This document shows positions 1 through 13,438 of a stretch of DNA of 64,000 bases, in pieces. Under the pieces are notes generated by a model. The model was not told the DNA's origin. It worked only from the letters and a program-made list of their open reading frames with translations, and did not search any database. The stretch is taken from contig JBAMJV010009144.1 of assembly GCA_037951105.1 (NCBI GenBank), forward strand, positions 62,001 through 126,000, in the 5' to 3' direction. This DNA comes from Echinarachnius parma (Eukaryota > Echinodermata > Echinoidea > Clypeasteroida > Echinarachniidae). Each line of letters starts with the position of its first letter. Positions within the stretch are counted from its first letter, which is position 1. The translations under genes were made by a program, and so were the position numbers.

Positions 1-545
1 CAGAAGGAAGGCCTCTTCATCACCATTCCGTTTTCATCCTTCTTGTGCTTGTCGGATCCATGTAACACCCCTGAATTCTTTGATGTCATCCATCCAATGT
101 GTACTCTGTCCGCCTCTTCGTCTGATTTGTGTTCTTGGTGTCTAATTAGTTATATTATGTGTCCATCTGGTGTCTTTACGTCTTGCAAGGTGGCCTGCCC
201 ATCTCCTTTCCTTTGTTTTTATTTCCTGTATGTTATCCATGGCATTTTTTTCTTTCTTAAGTTCTCATTTCTGACCTTGTCTCTTGTAACTCCTTCCATA
301 ATCATCTCCATTGGTTTTTCTGTGACTCTGAGCTTCTTTTCCAATTTCTTAGTTGTTGCTCAAGTCTCTGCCCTGTAGGATAGTACCAGAATTATACATT
401 GATTGAAGAATTGTTTTTTGAGGGAGATTGGAAGATTCTCATCTCTGAGTATGATGCTTTTCCCAAGCTGGCTGTATTCTTCTTCACACTTCTCCTGCCA
501 TTTCATTTTCATGGATCACATCAGCTTTTATAATGTATGATGATT
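1..545 (-). mobile_element. LINE reverse-transcriptase C-terminal remnant
   Basis: On the minus strand broken frames spell the C-terminal part of a non-LTR retrotransposon polymerase: a stretch like FNQCIILVLSYRAET, then a KKLEKKLRVT segment, and near the left edge a D-IKEF-GVTWIRQAQ-like tail. These match the conserved order seen after the catalytic domain of RTE/CR1-type LINEs (family knowledge). Several stops and frame changes are present, so it is an old fragment. The 3' end runs off the window. The clade is not certain. Confidence 0.6.
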
Positions 546-1300
546 TGACCTTCATTTACAGACCAAACAACACTTCCATTGATATGCTATAATGTTTGGC
601 ACCAATGACTTGAATCTCTACATTTGTATCATATATGCACTTATTAGATGCCATAGTGTGGTCGGAGTGATTGGGGCACATGCATTATTTGGCGACACAG
701 CTTAAACACATTTGTTTTTTGTTTTTGTTATGACTTATCGTTGATGACAAGATCTTTATTACTCTTTAAACATTACAAAATAGGACAAAGAAACATGCCC
801 CCTTGATAATAGGAAAGATTTCTGTTTTTTGGGGTAAAAATGTATTCCTATTGAAAATAACTGTTTTTATAATTTCTACAATGTAAGTAACAGCTTTCCA
901 TAACTGTTAGTTTGATCTGAGGATCTTTTTGAAACGCCCCCTGGTGATTTAGTTGTATGGTGTCTGTATAGCTTGGTCCATAGAAGACACTGTTGATCAA
1001 GGAACTATCACATGGGATGGGCACATGGTTTGACTGGAACTAAGGCTTTGAGGTCAAAATTGAAGCGATCAACAAGATAGTATTATGAGATTAATCATCA
1101 GTTAAAATGCAATTGAAAATGGTTAACTTTGAAGGAACCAAGGACAAAAAATATAATTTGCTAAACTCTGTTGAATGTTAAAAGTTTATGCCCAATTGAG
1201 GGCCAGTACTGCCACCTTACTTATGACATCAGTGGAGTAATGTGTGACTTTGTGATCACAACAAATAATACATTGAATTGAACCTACTTCTCTGTTACAG
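546..1300. other. 5' flank/intron of zinc-finger copy A
   Basis: No gene is seen. The segment is part of the duplicated unit of the zinc-finger cluster: stretches here (near 560-700 and 1010-1120) recur at about 14500-14690 and 15890-16020, upstream of copy E. The right end is a pyrimidine-rich splice acceptor (tctgttacag, ending 1300). Confidence 0.6.
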
Positions 1301-2494
1301 GTAAAGTTTGTCAGCCTCTTATAGTGGAACGTGAAATAAAAACCGGAATGCCACAGATGAAGAGATCACAGATTGTATTAAAGAAGTCTGATACAACAAG
1401 GAGGAGATTTGCAAGATGTCATTCATGCCACAAAGTATTGCCAGGGATCAAACCAATGTATTTCCTAAATAGTCAGGAGCAGATTAGTCCTGATAAATGT
1501 GACTCATGCGTGAAAGAGTCAGTTGTAGCAACTTAGAGACAGGACAAGGGACGTCATCTGAAGGAGCCATCCCAGGAAGAGATGGGTTGCAATCTTCTGT
1601 AGATAATGTAGGGAGTAATTCACGTAGTGGTCTGCCTGAGGACCGCGGTACAGAATGGCAGGAATGCGATAGTCATAGCCATGAGAGTAGTTCAAATGTG
1701 AGCTGGCAACATTCAGCTGCGGAAAGTAGCTTTTATCCTAAAGAAAACAGGGAAAGGCCACACATATGTAGCATTTGTTCCAAGGCATTTACAAGGAAAA
1801 TGGATTTACAACGGCACATGAGAACGCACACTGGTGAAAAACCATACAAATGTAATCTGTGTGCTAAAACATTCACTCAGAAGGAAAGTGTGACATTGCA
1901 CATGAGAACACACACTGGGGAAAGGCCATACGCATGTAAACTATGTTCTAAATCCTTTATTCAATCCCACCATTTGGCTGTCCACATGATAACACATACT
2001 GGGGAAAGACCATACAAATGCAACATGTGTTCTAAATCATTCAGTTGTAAGCAACTTCTGAAAGGGCACTTGGCTATGCATACTGGGGAAAGACCCTTCA
2101 AATGTAACCTGTGTTCTAAAACATTCACTCAGAAACTACATCTAACATTGCACATGAAAACACATACTTTGGAAAGACCATACAAATGCAAAGTTTGTTG
2201 CAAGGCATTTAAAGAGAAAAGATCTTTAGATAAGCACATAAGAACACACACTGGGGAAAAGCCATACAAATGTAACCATTGTTCCAAGGCTTTCTCTCAC
2301 AAGCGGGGTCTGACAAGGCACGTCAGAACACACACACCGGAGAAAGACCACACAAATGCAGCCAATGTACAAATGCATTCGTTACAAAGCACGAGCTTAC
2401 ATCTCGTATGAGAGTTCACACTGCTGAGGACCATACAAATGCAGCTAATGAACAAATGCATTCTTTTCAAAGCATGAGCTTGCATCTTATATGA
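1301..2494 (+). pseudogene. C2H2 zinc-finger gene copy A, frameshifted
   Basis: This is a large 3' exon of the tandem zinc-finger family. After the acceptor at 1300 it encodes an IVEREIKTG start, a basic KRSQIVLKK stretch and the family's CHSC...CDSC module. A one-base deletion near 1516-1518, relative to the other copies, ends this frame at 1536. The linker and seven good C2H2 fingers continue in another frame from 1506 to about 2335. A two-base insertion in an ACACAC run near 2330 shifts the frame again. The eighth finger has Arg in place of its first zinc-binding His, and a ninth is decayed. An intact relative would be a nuclear DNA-binding protein. It is probably a pseudogene; sequencing errors in short runs are the alternative. 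Confidence 0.8.
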
Positions 2495-3937
2495 GAGCGC
2501 ACAACGGGGAGGACCATACAAATGCAACCTTTGTTGTAAAACATTCACAAAGCGTCTAATGGTGCTGTCACACGAGCTACACTTCTACTATGCTCTTTGA
2601 CAATAGCTGATCACAAGCACTGGAATAGTTCGGCAAAATGTATTTTGTTCAATGGGGAATGAATGGGAAGATTATCTCAAATGCATGAACAATTTCCTGA
2701 AGAATGATGAGGATATATTAACACCCAGATTCAATCTGAGATCAAACAATCTAAAAGACAACTACCAACAAAAATGAAAAAGTCATTTTTTTAATGGTTA
2801 ATGTAGGCTATATATTTTTAAAATTTGTTTTGAACCTACATATTGACTTGTTGCCAGAATCCATGTCACATTGCTGGAAGCCTGGAAAGTAGAAACACCT
2901 GCTTCATTTGGACTAAGAGAACTTTCATATACTCTCCTGACCTGTTATGGAAAAACTACTGGGACATTTTAAAAACATTCACATTAACCCTGTTGCTGCT
3001 GAGCCAGTCTGTCACAAGATATTTTTCGCCTTGTCATCAGTCATTACTGTTGGGAATTCTTTGCAGGATATTTTTGCCTCTTATATAGTTGCTACTGTTT
3101 TGACTGGGATATTTTTGCCTTCTATTAATTGTGACGATGCCTTGTGACTTCTTTGTGGGATAGCTTGACTGTGCCATCTATAAATTGGACTACATCAATC
3201 CGAAATACGTGTCCCCAACTTGCTTGGACTCGTTTGGAATGTTATATTTGGATTACTCCCTATTATTGCAGACTGTTAATTGACTATTTTTAAGCCAATA
3301 TTCTATTTACTGTTCATGGCTGTTTGTATGGTTGTTAAGATTGTAGTGTTTTATGTATGAGATCTTGTCTGAATAGAATGGTAAAGAGATGTAATTTGTT
3401 TTGAACTTTTGATTGCTCTTGATGATTTGTTTTGATAGATTTTTAATTAAATTGGGTTATGACACATTGCATAAAGTACCATTAACGACTGTGCTGGCCG
3501 TAAAGTTTCCACTGTACGATGCAATAGAGTCTGTTCTTGTCTGCACCCTCTCTGTCACCCAGTGAGTAATGAAATTCATGTTTGCTTGTAAGGGAAACGC
3601 ACATTCTGCGGACAGGGGGAAATACTTACTACTTATGCAATAACATTGCCAAAGATAATCTGAGCTTAACCGATCATATCACATACCTCTTAATTCCTGA
3701 AAGGGTTGATCAGGCTGCTTGGCTAAATAAGTCCTCCTTGTTCCAATTTAGGCACATAAGGTGGCGCCTATCTCTGATTCATTAGCCCAAAGACACACGT
3801 CTACTAAATGTAGCCAAAGCTACAGAGGGGGCCAGTCCTCTGGTAACTTGTGTGATGAACTTTTCCTTCTCCATTCTATAAATGCCAAGTGCCTTTCAAG
3901 AAGGCAGAAGTTACCATTTTAAAAGTCTTTGGTATGA

Positions 3938-4005
3938 CCCAGTCTGGGTTCGAATCCGGGACCTCCTTTGCATGAGGCGGACACTCTAACCTCTAATAGC
4001 CACCA
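3938..4005 (-). repeat. tRNA-derived SINE head (degenerate)
   Basis: The minus strand reads like a tRNA: a GGTTAGAGTGTCCGCC segment resembling an A-box/D-arm, a CAT-containing loop and a B-box-like GGATTCGAACCC. The T stem does not pair fully, so this is more likely a SINE head than a working tRNA gene. Confidence 0.45.
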
Positions 4006-4540
4006 TGGCTAAAAACCAAGGTGAGCATGCTCTGTCAGGGCGCCTTCGGACATGAGAATGCAAACAGTGATCAAGCCGCTGTATCCCAACCACAGATCAG
4101 TAAACTAAGCGCTATATGCTAACAGTTTACGTAAACAAAACAAAACCTGAAGAGCAGAGACAAATTGTCTGAACCTTTCCATACCGGTTTTGATCCAGAC
4201 ATTCCCAGCATTAATTTTTCCCATCCATCCATTCTCAAGCATGTGGCTTTTGAGCCCACAAAATGATTTGAGCCCCACATGTAGATATTATGTTAGTGGA
4301 ACACATGGTTTGTTTGTAACTAGGGCATGAGGTCATCATGAAGTAATGGAGTGCTTTGGTATAAATTAATTCAAATAGAGAGGAACTGCGGGCATCACTT
4401 TGGTGTTCCCTCACACTTACCTTAGTAGTATCCCAATTTGTTTTCTTTTGTGTTTGTGTCGGGTATATAATATCTTCTGACCATTAGAACATTGAAGAGG
4501 GTTTCGGGTACTTTTTATCAACAGATGTGCACCTAGCTTA

Positions 4541-4610
4541 GTCAGTAAAGTACTGCCTTAGGGATCCAGAGTTCTCTGGTTTCAAACCCCGGGGAAATCC
4601 AATTTTCTTA
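4541..4610 (+). repeat. tRNA-like SINE segment upstream of copy B
   Basis: It has A-box-like TAGCTTAGTCAGTAAAG and B-box-like GGTTTCAAACCCC, ending in a GGAAATCC tail. A near copy lies at 7481-7550, so it was carried along in the gene duplication. Confidence 0.5.
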
Positions 4611-4652
4611 ATGTTTCTTAATTTTTCATCTTAACCTATTGCTTTGTTGCAG

Positions 4653-5761
4653 ACAATGTTGACCAGCCTCTTGTAGTGGAACGTGAGATGGAAAGTGGGA
4701 TTCAACAGAGATGTCATTCATGCCACAAAGTATTGCCAGGGATCACAGCAAAGTTTTTCCTAAATAGTCAGGATCAGATTAGTCCTGATAAATGTGACTC
4801 CTGCATGAAAGAGGTCTGGCGTAGCAACTTAGAGACAGGACAGGGGACATCATCTGAAGGAGCCATCCCAGGAAGAGATGGGTCACAATCCTCTGTATAT
4901 ACTGTAGAGAGTATTATATCATATGATCTGTCTGAGGAACATGGTACAGAATGGCAGGAGTGTGATAGTAGTAGCCATGAGAGTAGTTCAAATATGAACT
5001 GGCAATGTTCAGCTGCGGAAAGTAACGTTGATCCTGAAAAAAACAGGGAAAGGCCACATAAATGTAACCTTTGTTCCAAGGCATTTACACGAAATTTATA
5101 TCTACAAAGGCACATGAGAACACACACTGGGGAAAAACCATACAAATGTAATATGTGTGCTAAAACATTCACTCAGAATGAAAGTCTGACAATGCATATG
5201 AGAACACACACTGGGGAAAGACCACACAAATGCAAACTCTGTTCTAAAACTTTTATTCAATCTCACCATTTGGCTCTCCACATGACAACGCATACTGGGG
5301 AAAGACCATTCAAATGCAACATGTGTTCTAAATCATTCAAATGTAAGCAAAATCTGAAAGGACACTTGGCTATGCACACTGGGGAAAGACCCTTCAAATG
5401 CAACCTGTGTTCTAAAACATTCACTCAGAATCTACATCTATCATTGCACATGAAAACACATACTTTGGAAAGACCACACAAATGCAAAGTTTGTTGCAAG
5501 GCATTTAAAGAGAAAAGATCTTTAGATAAGCACATTAGAACACACACTGGGGAAAAGCCATACAAATGTAACCATTGTTCCAAGGCTTTCTCTCAAAAGC
5601 ATGGTCTGACAAGGCACGTTAAAACACACACTGGAGAAAGACCACACAATTGCAGCCAATGTACAAATGCATTCTTAACAGAGCATGAGCTTACATCTCA
5701 TATGAGAGTGCACACTGCTGAGGACCATACAAATGCAGCCAATGAACAAATGCATTCTTAA
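4653..5761 (+). CDS. C2H2 zinc-finger protein copy B (3' exon)
   Basis: This is an open 3' exon that begins just after the acceptor gctttgttgcag (ending 4652) with two bases completing a split codon. It continues as NVDQPLVVEREMESG. The CHSC...CDSC module follows without the basic KRSxIVLKK segment present in other copies. Next come the Ser/Glu linker, the ERPHKC start of the array and eight C2H2 fingers joined by TGEKP/TGERP linkers (one is TLERP). The stop is at 5759-5761, after a decayed ninth finger. The likely role is a nuclear sequence-specific DNA-binding regulator (family inference). The upstream exon with the start codon was not found. Finger-like sequence continues past the stop in other frames, so the protein has been shortened at its C-terminus. 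Confidence 0.85.
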
Positions 5762-6107
<346 letters not shown>

Positions 6108-7592
6108 AGAGATCTTTCAAGTTTAACCTGTTGCCTTTAAGATGAATAACAGTTTTGGGAAAGTTACAGAAAACAGTTAATTTGGCCACAATTAAGCCCT
6201 CAATTGTAATAACAGTGTTATTTAATTCATTGACACTGTTTGTTATTTGATTTTGGTGTTATATTTTTGTAAACAACAGTTTAGCCAGTGACCCCTAGTT
6301 CAAAGAAATATACATGGGGAGGAATTGTGAACAAATAGAGTTTATCAAGATTGTGCTCTAGAGAGGAGAGTTATTACCAACTAGTTATCTTGAACCTACT
6401 AATTGACTTGTTGCCAGCGTCAATGTCATATTGCTGGAAACACCTGCTTCTTTTGAACTAAGAGTACTTTCATATACTCTCCTGACCCATTATGGAAAAG
6501 CTACTGGGACATTTTAAAAACATTCACATAAGCCCTGTTGCTGCTGAGCCAATCTGTCACAAGATATTTTCCACCATGACATACTTGATATTGTTACAGT
6601 TCTGTACAGGATATTTGTGCCTCTTATATAGATGCTACTGTTGGATTTCACTGGGATATTTTTTGTCTTCTATTGACCGTGACCATGCTGTGTGACTTCT
6701 TTGTGGGATAACCTGACTGTGCCATCTACAAATTGGACTATATCAATCTGAAATACGTCTCCCCAACCAACTTGAGAACGGTAGAAGACATAAATAAGAT
6801 TGTTTGGATTGATCTTGATGATTCTTTTTGTTTTGAATGATTCTTCATTAAATTGGGTTATTATAACACATTGCATAAAGTACCCTTAACGGCGGTGCTA
6901 GCCGTAAAGTTTCCGCTTTACGACGCAATAGGGTCTGTGCTTGTCTGTCACCCGTCTGTCACCCAGTGAGTAATGAAAATCGTATTTGCTTGTTTGTGGA
7001 ATGCACAACCTGTGGACGTGGGGGAAATACTATCAAACAAATTTAAACATGCCATTCAAAGATAGCTGTATTTTGCACTTCGAATGAATTTACATTGCCC
7101 CAAAATTGCCCTTCCATCCATTCTCAAGCCTGTAGCTTTTGAGCTGCTTGCTGCACATCCTTGCCCACAAGATGATTTGAGCCCTACATTACAATATGTT
7201 AGAGGAACACATGGTTTGTTTGGAACTAGGGCATGAGGTCATCATGAAGTAATTGAGCTCTTTGGTATAAATCTATTCAAATAGAGAGGAACTGACCAGA
7301 AAAATGAACAAAGGAACTGCGGGCATCACTTTGGTTCCCTCACACTTACCGTACTAATATCCCCAGTTGTTTTCTTGTGTGTTTGTGTCAGGTTTATACT
7401 AGTCAGGTTTATACTTCTGACCATTAGAACATTGAAGAGGGTTTCAGGTACTCTTTATAAACAGATAAGCACCTATCTCAGACAGTAGAGTACTGTCTTA
7501 GCGATCCAGAGTTCTCTGGTTTCAAACCCCCGGGAAATCCAAATTTCCTAATTTGTGTTAATTTTTCATCTAAACCTATTGCTTTGTTGCAG
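6108..7592. other. 3' flank of copy B and 5' flank of copy C
   Basis: No gene is seen. 6390-6985 repeats the region after copy A; 7110-7590 repeats the region before copy B and ends in the same acceptor (gctttgttgcag, ending 7592). Confidence 0.65.
7481..7550 (+). repeat. tRNA-like SINE segment upstream of copy C
   Basis: This is the paralogue of the 4541-4610 element, with the same B-box-like GGTTTCAAACCCC at the same distance from the zinc-finger exon. Confidence 0.5.
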
Positions 7593-8938
7593 ACAATGTT
7601 GACCAGCCTCTTGTAGTGGAACGTGAGATGGAGATTCCACCGATGGAGAGATCAAAGATTGTATTAAAGAAATTGGATACAAGAAGATGTCATTCATGCC
7701 ACAAAGTATTGCCAGGGATCACAGCAAAGTATTTCCTAAATAGTCAGGATCAGATTAGTCCTGAAAAATGTGACTCCTGTATGAAAGAGGTCTGGTGTAG
7801 CAACTTAGAGACAGGACAAGGGACATCATCTGAAGGAGCCATCCCAGGAAGAGATGGGTCACAATCTTCTGCAGATACCGTAGGCATATCATATAGTGGT
7901 CTGTCTCAGGTCCACGGTATAGAGTGTGATAGCAGTAACCATGAGAATTTTACAATCATGAATTGGCAATGTTCAGCTTTGGAAAGTAACATTGATCCTG
8001 AACAAAACAGGGAAAGGCCACATAAATGTAACCTTTGTTCCATGGCATTTACACAAAAATCATTTCTACAAATGCACATGACAACACACACTGGGGAAAA
8101 ACCATACAAATGTAACCTGTGTTCTAAACAATGCTCTCGGAAGCAAAATCTGACATCGCACATGAGAACACACACTGGAGAAAGGCCCTACAAATGCAAT
8201 TTATGTTTGAGAACATTCATGCATAAGCATCATCTAACAGATCACATGAGAACACACACTGGGGATAAACCATACAAATGTAATCTGTGTGCTAAAACAT
8301 TCACTAAGAAGGAAAGTGTGACAATGCACATGAGAACACACACTGGGGAAAGACCACACAAATGCAAACTCTGTTCTAAAACTTTTATTCAAGCTCACCA
8401 TTTGGCTCTTCACATGACAACGCATACTGGAGAAAGACCATACAAATGCAACATGTGTTGTAAATCATTCAAATGTAAGCAAAATCTGAAAGGACACTTG
8501 GCTATGCACACTGGGGAAAGACCCTTCAAATGCAACCTGTGTTCTAAAACATTCACTCGGAAACTAATTCTGACAAGGCACATGATAACACATACTTTGG
8601 AAAGACCGCACAAATGCAATGTTTGCTGCAAGTCCTTTAAAGAGAAAAGATCTTTAGATAACCACATTATAACACACACTGGAGAAAGACCATATAAATG
8701 CAACCTATGCCCAGAGGCATTTATTCAGAAATCAGGTCTGCGAAGGCACATTCTAGCACATACTGGGGAAAGACCATTCAAATGCAGCCAATGTACAAAT
8801 GCATTCTTTTCAAAGCCAGAGCTTACAGCTCATATGAGAGTACACACTGGGGAAAGACCTTACACTTGCAACCTTTGTTGTAAAACGTTTGCCAAGCAGT
8901 ACGGTCTGTCAGTGCACATGAAAACACATACTACATAA
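7593..8938 (+). CDS. C2H2 zinc-finger protein copy C (3' exon, 11 fingers)
   Basis: This is the longest intact array in the cluster. The exon opens after the acceptor at 7592 in the same phase as copies B and D and reads NVDQPLVVEREMEIPPMER. It then has a basic KIVLKKLDTRR stretch and the CHSC-x23-CDSC module (about residues 30-58 of the exon). A linker containing GQGTSSEGAIPGRDGSQSS follows, then eleven C2H2 fingers with TGERP-type linkers and a TAA stop. Finger 2 has CS in place of the usual F region (KQCSRKQ). All zinc-ligand Cys and His positions are kept. Predicted role: nuclear DNA-binding protein, with the N-terminal module as a possible protein-contact zinc ribbon (inference). The first exon is not identified. 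Confidence 0.9.
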
Positions 8939-11475
8939 GACCCTTGGTGTGTATTCAGTGCAGCTTGTGCAGATGATTGATTTGTAATGAGTTAAATTAT
9001 GTTAATTGTATTTGTAGACAGCAGTTCAAATGTAAAATGTAGAAGTTTTTATCATGTAAAGCGCATTGAGAATTGAGCTCTAAAAGAAATATTTTAATAT
9101 CATTTTTATTAGTGATCAGATCAGAGTGTATCAAGATTGTGCTCCAGAGAAGAATGTTATTTCCAACATTTCACTAGCTTGCTAACTTTAAAGTTGGTAA
9201 CTGAAGGTTACAATCATGAAAATGAGCAACAAAGTGTCTATAAAACTATCAAAACTTATTTGTGAATATCGCGTGTAGTCGGACGTCCGTTAAAAATATC
9301 TCAAGATATGTGACTGGGCCGTAACGCAAGTTTCAAAATATAACGTAACTTTCATGAGTGTTGTTGGGACACCATAGTTGGCCTTGAAAATGATTCCTAA
9401 GCTGACCCTGAACCAAATATAGATCAAATTTACTGCCAATTTAGATTACCAATTTGAAATTACCAGCATATAATACAATACGTGGTATGGTAACAATTGT
9501 AACATCGCGTAAGTTACATCTTTACATTCAATTGGGCAACAATGGGCAACATTTAGTTGAACTTAGTTTTCATTTTCGCGTATAACAATCTACCTTGTTG
9601 GCCTTAACTCCAGTCATATTACCTTGGTGACCTATATTTAAAAACCGTAGTACAGGGAAACCCCGTTATAACGAGGTAGTCGGGACTATCAAATTTACCT
9701 CGTTATAAGCGGTACCTCGTTATAAACGGCCAAATTAATAACAAACATTTAAATTAATGTATGAGTCGGGACCAAAGGATTCTCCTCGTTATAACCGGTA
9801 CCTCGTTATAACCGAGCTCGTTATAACGGGGTTTCCCTGTATTCTGTGTTATACCTCTTAAATCTACCTTTTTATCCTGTCTCTTTCTTTCAGTTCCCTG
9901 TCACATTTCTTCTGTGTCTTGATGATAAAACATGTTTTTACTTTTTTGTAATGTTCTCTTCATTAGAAAAAATATAATTGTTCACGATTTCAGCATCTAA
10001 GCATATCCTATTACTTAGTATAATAACAGTAATGTATGTTCCAGTAGATCTGGAGACACATTTCCAATGGGCATCAACATCTTTAACGAAGTGGGATCAT
10101 GAAAAGTTATATTACATTTTGTGGTACACTGTGCCGCTGTCATGAAACTGCACTTGTTCCGCTTTCATATCTGTACCAAACTGGACAAACTTAATGATTT
10201 TGTCTTGGAGACGTAGGGTTTTTGGTATCTCAGCCATTTTCTATCCCCTGTCATTTGCTTATTTGATTTAAAATCGGTTTAAATTGTGGTAAATTTGATT
10301 AGAAGGACCCTAACAAATGAAAGAATAATTTTTCTGGTGTAAAGTTAAATCTCTTCACTAGGAGAGCAGGAGCAGTGCAGACGCAATAATATTATTTAAC
10401 CAATTCTGCCGAAATGATGGTTTTGGGTCTTATATATTTTGATTACTCTCTTCATCATTGCTGACCGCTATAAACTGATTAATTGTATAAACCAATCACT
10501 GTATATACTGTTCATAGCTGTTTGTATAATATTGTAGTGATTGTATCACTTTTATGTATGAGGTCTTGTCTGAACAAAAAGGTATAAAGTAAGTCGTTTT
10601 GACTGATCTTGATAATTCTATTTGTTTTGTCTTCTGTTCAATTTGTTATTCAATTCCCTGTTCCCCCCAGGAACAGGCCCCTTCCCCAAAAAATAATTGG
10701 AGCCCCACGTGTTTATTAGACGTAATCAAATGAGTGTGTTACTGTTAGGGGAACACATGGTTTGTTTAGAACTAGAGCATGAGGTCATAATGGAAATTTG
10801 CTATAAGAAATAGGTGGCTTAGTATGAAAAGAATACAATAATCTTAACAAGGTGCCAAACACTGACAATTTTGTTTGTTGTTACTGATAATTGTATAATT
10901 TCCATCGCTTGTACATAATGTTTTTTTTATTATTTTGTATTGCTATCATCAGTTGTGACTAAAAACAGAAGGCTGCCATGTTTTCCAAGGGTACCATATG
11001 AAGCGTCATTTTTTTTGATAAGCACTTACAAAAGCATGTTACATAACCACTGACATAGCAGCAGATTCAACAATATTGGTTGGTGCACACTCAAGTGGGC
11101 TCAGATGTCAACTCTTGTGGTACTGTTGGAAACATGGCAGCCTTAAGCCTTCAGTGGTCAGTCAGTAAACATTTAATGCCCAGTCCCATATCATCAGATA
11201 ACAACATATCATCAGAAACATATCCCCATTGCTGGGAGAGTAAAATCTTCAGTCCGTTTGTCACCAATTGTATGCATTTCTTGTCCGTTCGTTGTCCGGG
11301 GATGTTCGCTGTTTTATCTGGATGAATGCTCTGTGCATGAAGCAATGAAGACAAATTTCACCATGGAATATCTTGATTTCGCAAAGTTTCTAATATTGAG
11401 CGTCCATTTACACTGTAATTTTAAAGTAAAAATAACATACAATAATAATCTATTAAACCTAATACTTTGTTGCAG
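8939..11475. other. Intergenic/intronic stretch between copies C and D
   Basis: No protein gene is supported. It contains a mariner-like MITE (listed separately) and, at 10735-10800, a short piece of the flank shared by the other copies (ACACATGGTTTGTTTAGAAC). The right end is the acceptor actttgttgcag (ending 11475). Confidence 0.55.
9653..9839. mobile_element. Short inverted-repeat transposon with TA target
   Basis: This is a 187-bp element with inverted ends CAGGGAAACCCCGTTATAAC and its complement, flanked by TA on both sides. That is the hallmark of Tc1/mariner-type non-autonomous elements (family knowledge). The interior repeats CTCGTTATAA-CGGTAC four times. No coding capacity. Confidence 0.85.
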
Positions 11476-12788
11476 GCGATGTGAACCAGCGTCTTGTAGT
11501 GGAGAGAGAGATGAAAAGTGGGATTCCACAGAGGAAGAGAGCACAGATTCCATTAAAGAAGTTGGATACAAGGAGACGTATTGCAAGATGTCATTCATGT
11601 CACAAAGCATTGCCAGGCATCAGAGCAAAGTATCTCCTAAATAAACAGGAGCAGATAATCGCTGATAAATGCGATACTTGCATGAAAGAGGTCAGTTGTA
11701 GCAACTTAGAGACAGGACAAGGGACATCATCTGAAGGAGCCATCCCAGGAAGAGATGGGTCACAATCTTCTGTAGATGATGTAGGGAGTAATTCACGTAG
11801 TGATCTGGCTGAGGACCATGGTACAGAATGGCAGGAGTGTGATAGTAGTAGCCATAAGAGTAATGTAAATGTAAATTGGCAATATGCAGCTTCAGAGGGT
11901 ACCTTTGATCCTAAACAAAACAGTGAAAGGCCACACAAATGTAGCATGTGTTCCAAGGCATTTACACAGAAAAGAGATTTAAAAAGGCACTTGAGAATAC
12001 ACACCGGGGAAAGGCCATACAAATGTACCACTTGTTCCAAGGTATTTACACGGAAATTTGATTTAAAAAGGCACATGAGAACACACACTGGGGAAAGACC
12101 ATACAAATGTAATGAGTGTGCTGAAACATTCACTCTGAAGCAATGTGCGATAGCGCACATGACAAAACACCCTGGGGAAAGACCCTACAAATGCACCCTT
12201 TGTTCCGAGGCTTTCTTTATGAAGCATGATCTGACAAGGCATGCAAGATTAACACACGCTGGTGAAAAACCATACATATGCAACCTATGCCCTGAGGCAT
12301 TTAGTCGGAAAGTTAGTATGCAAAGGCACATGTTAGCGCATACAGGGGAAAGACCATACAAATGCAGCCAATGTACAAATGCATTCTTCACAAAGGCAGA
12401 GCTTACATCTCATATGAGAGTGCACTATGGGGAAAGACCTTACACATGCAACCTTTGTTCCCAGACCTTTGTTTACAAGAATAGTCTAAAATATCACATA
12501 AGAACACACACTGGGGAAAGACCATTTGAATGCAACATATGTGCTAAAAAATTTGCTCAGAAGTCCGATCAGACAGTACACATGAGAACACACACTGGGG
12601 AAAAGCCTTATGCTTGCAAACTGTGTTCTAAAACATTCTCCCAGAAGCGTCATCTGCCAGTACACATGAGAACACACACTGGGGAAAAGCCTTATGCTTG
12701 CAAACTGTGTTCTAAAACATATCGTCAGAAGCAGAATCTTACTCGCCACATGACAATTACACACCCAATGAATGACAAGATCGTCTGA
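11476..12788 (+). CDS. C2H2 zinc-finger protein copy D (3' exon, 10 fingers)
   Basis: This is an open exon starting after acceptor actttgttgcag, in the family phase (two bases of a split codon, then DVNQRLVVEREM). A basic RKRAQIPLKK stretch precedes the CHSC-x23-CDTC module. The linker carries the family motif GQGTSSEGAIPGRDGSQSS, and ten C2H2 fingers follow. Finger 4 has an H-x4-H spacing (HARLTH) and finger 3 ends HPGERP instead of HTGERP. The protein ends HPMNDKIV, the same short tail as the later copies E and F. Fingers differ more from A-C than A-C differ from each other, so D belongs with the E/F subgroup. Likely a nuclear DNA-binding regulator; the first exon is not seen. Confidence 0.9.
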
Positions 12789-12948
12789 TAAAATTGTTCA
12801 TTAGCATGTTAAAGTAAAGTCTTCTTAAAGGGATGCACTAAGGTAGTAGATTTGCTTAGAACAATAAGTGATAGGAGTGCAAATGACGCTGGGTAATGCG
12901 CTGCATGGAACTGCTGTATTTTCCCCTGCAAGGCATGTGGTCGACAAA

Positions 12949-13198
12949 ATAATTCCAAAAGGCGCTAAATCCATTTTCCATACAAACTGAGTTAACGATA
13001 TATCTACATGTATAATCTATGTAGCTATCTAGGAATCCACATTTTACGACAAATAACTCACTCAAAATCAAAATAATTTTTTTATAGAAAGTTCAATTTT
13101 CATATTCCCATAGGCACGTGTACAAAGTGGGACGAAGAAACCTGTTTTCCTCGGAAGTTGAAAAAGTGGATTTAGCGCCTTTTGGTTGAAAGCTCTTA
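12949..13198. mobile_element. MITE inserted in the left palindrome arm
   Basis: This insertion of about 250 bp has inverted ends around CCAAAAGGCGCTAAATCC and its complement. The right palindrome arm lacks it and reads straight across the empty site, so the insertion is younger than the palindrome, and the empty site fixes its ends to within a few bases. Confidence 0.75.
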
Positions 13199-13361
13199 AT
13201 AGTGACCTGACACGCCTGGTTGGTTAATGGACACTGTGGACCAAGTCTGACATGTTGCTGAGACCCTATTACCCACAACATATATAGCCCAATACCTTTA
13301 TTTCATTCCCATCCGTCCATCCTGAGAGGTTATCTTATACCCTTCCTAACACACACTGGTG

Positions 13362-13438
13362 AAAAACCATACATATGCAACCTATGCCCTGAGGCATTTA
13401 GTCGGAAGGTTAGTATGCAAAGGCACATGTTAGCACAT
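13362..13438 (+). pseudogene. Captured zinc-finger fragment at palindrome centre
   Basis: The sequence is almost identical to finger 5 of copy D (about 12262-12338): it reads [19 protein letters not shown] and then stops being finger-like. It is a copied piece, not a separate gene. Confidence 0.8.

Larger units (their letters stand above)
2495..4652. other. Duplicated 3' flank of copy A and 5' flank of copy B
   Basis: No protein gene is supported. About 2840-3590 closely matches 6390-6985 downstream of copy B, and about 4215-4380 matches 7110-7300 upstream of copy C. The genes were therefore copied in units of roughly 3 kb with their flanks. Two tRNA-like SINE pieces are listed separately. 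Confidence 0.65.

Noticed and set aside
2297-2548. Minus-strand open frames opposite the zinc-finger exons
   Set aside because: They are antisense shadows of Cys/His finger repeats, present in every copy and without independent support.
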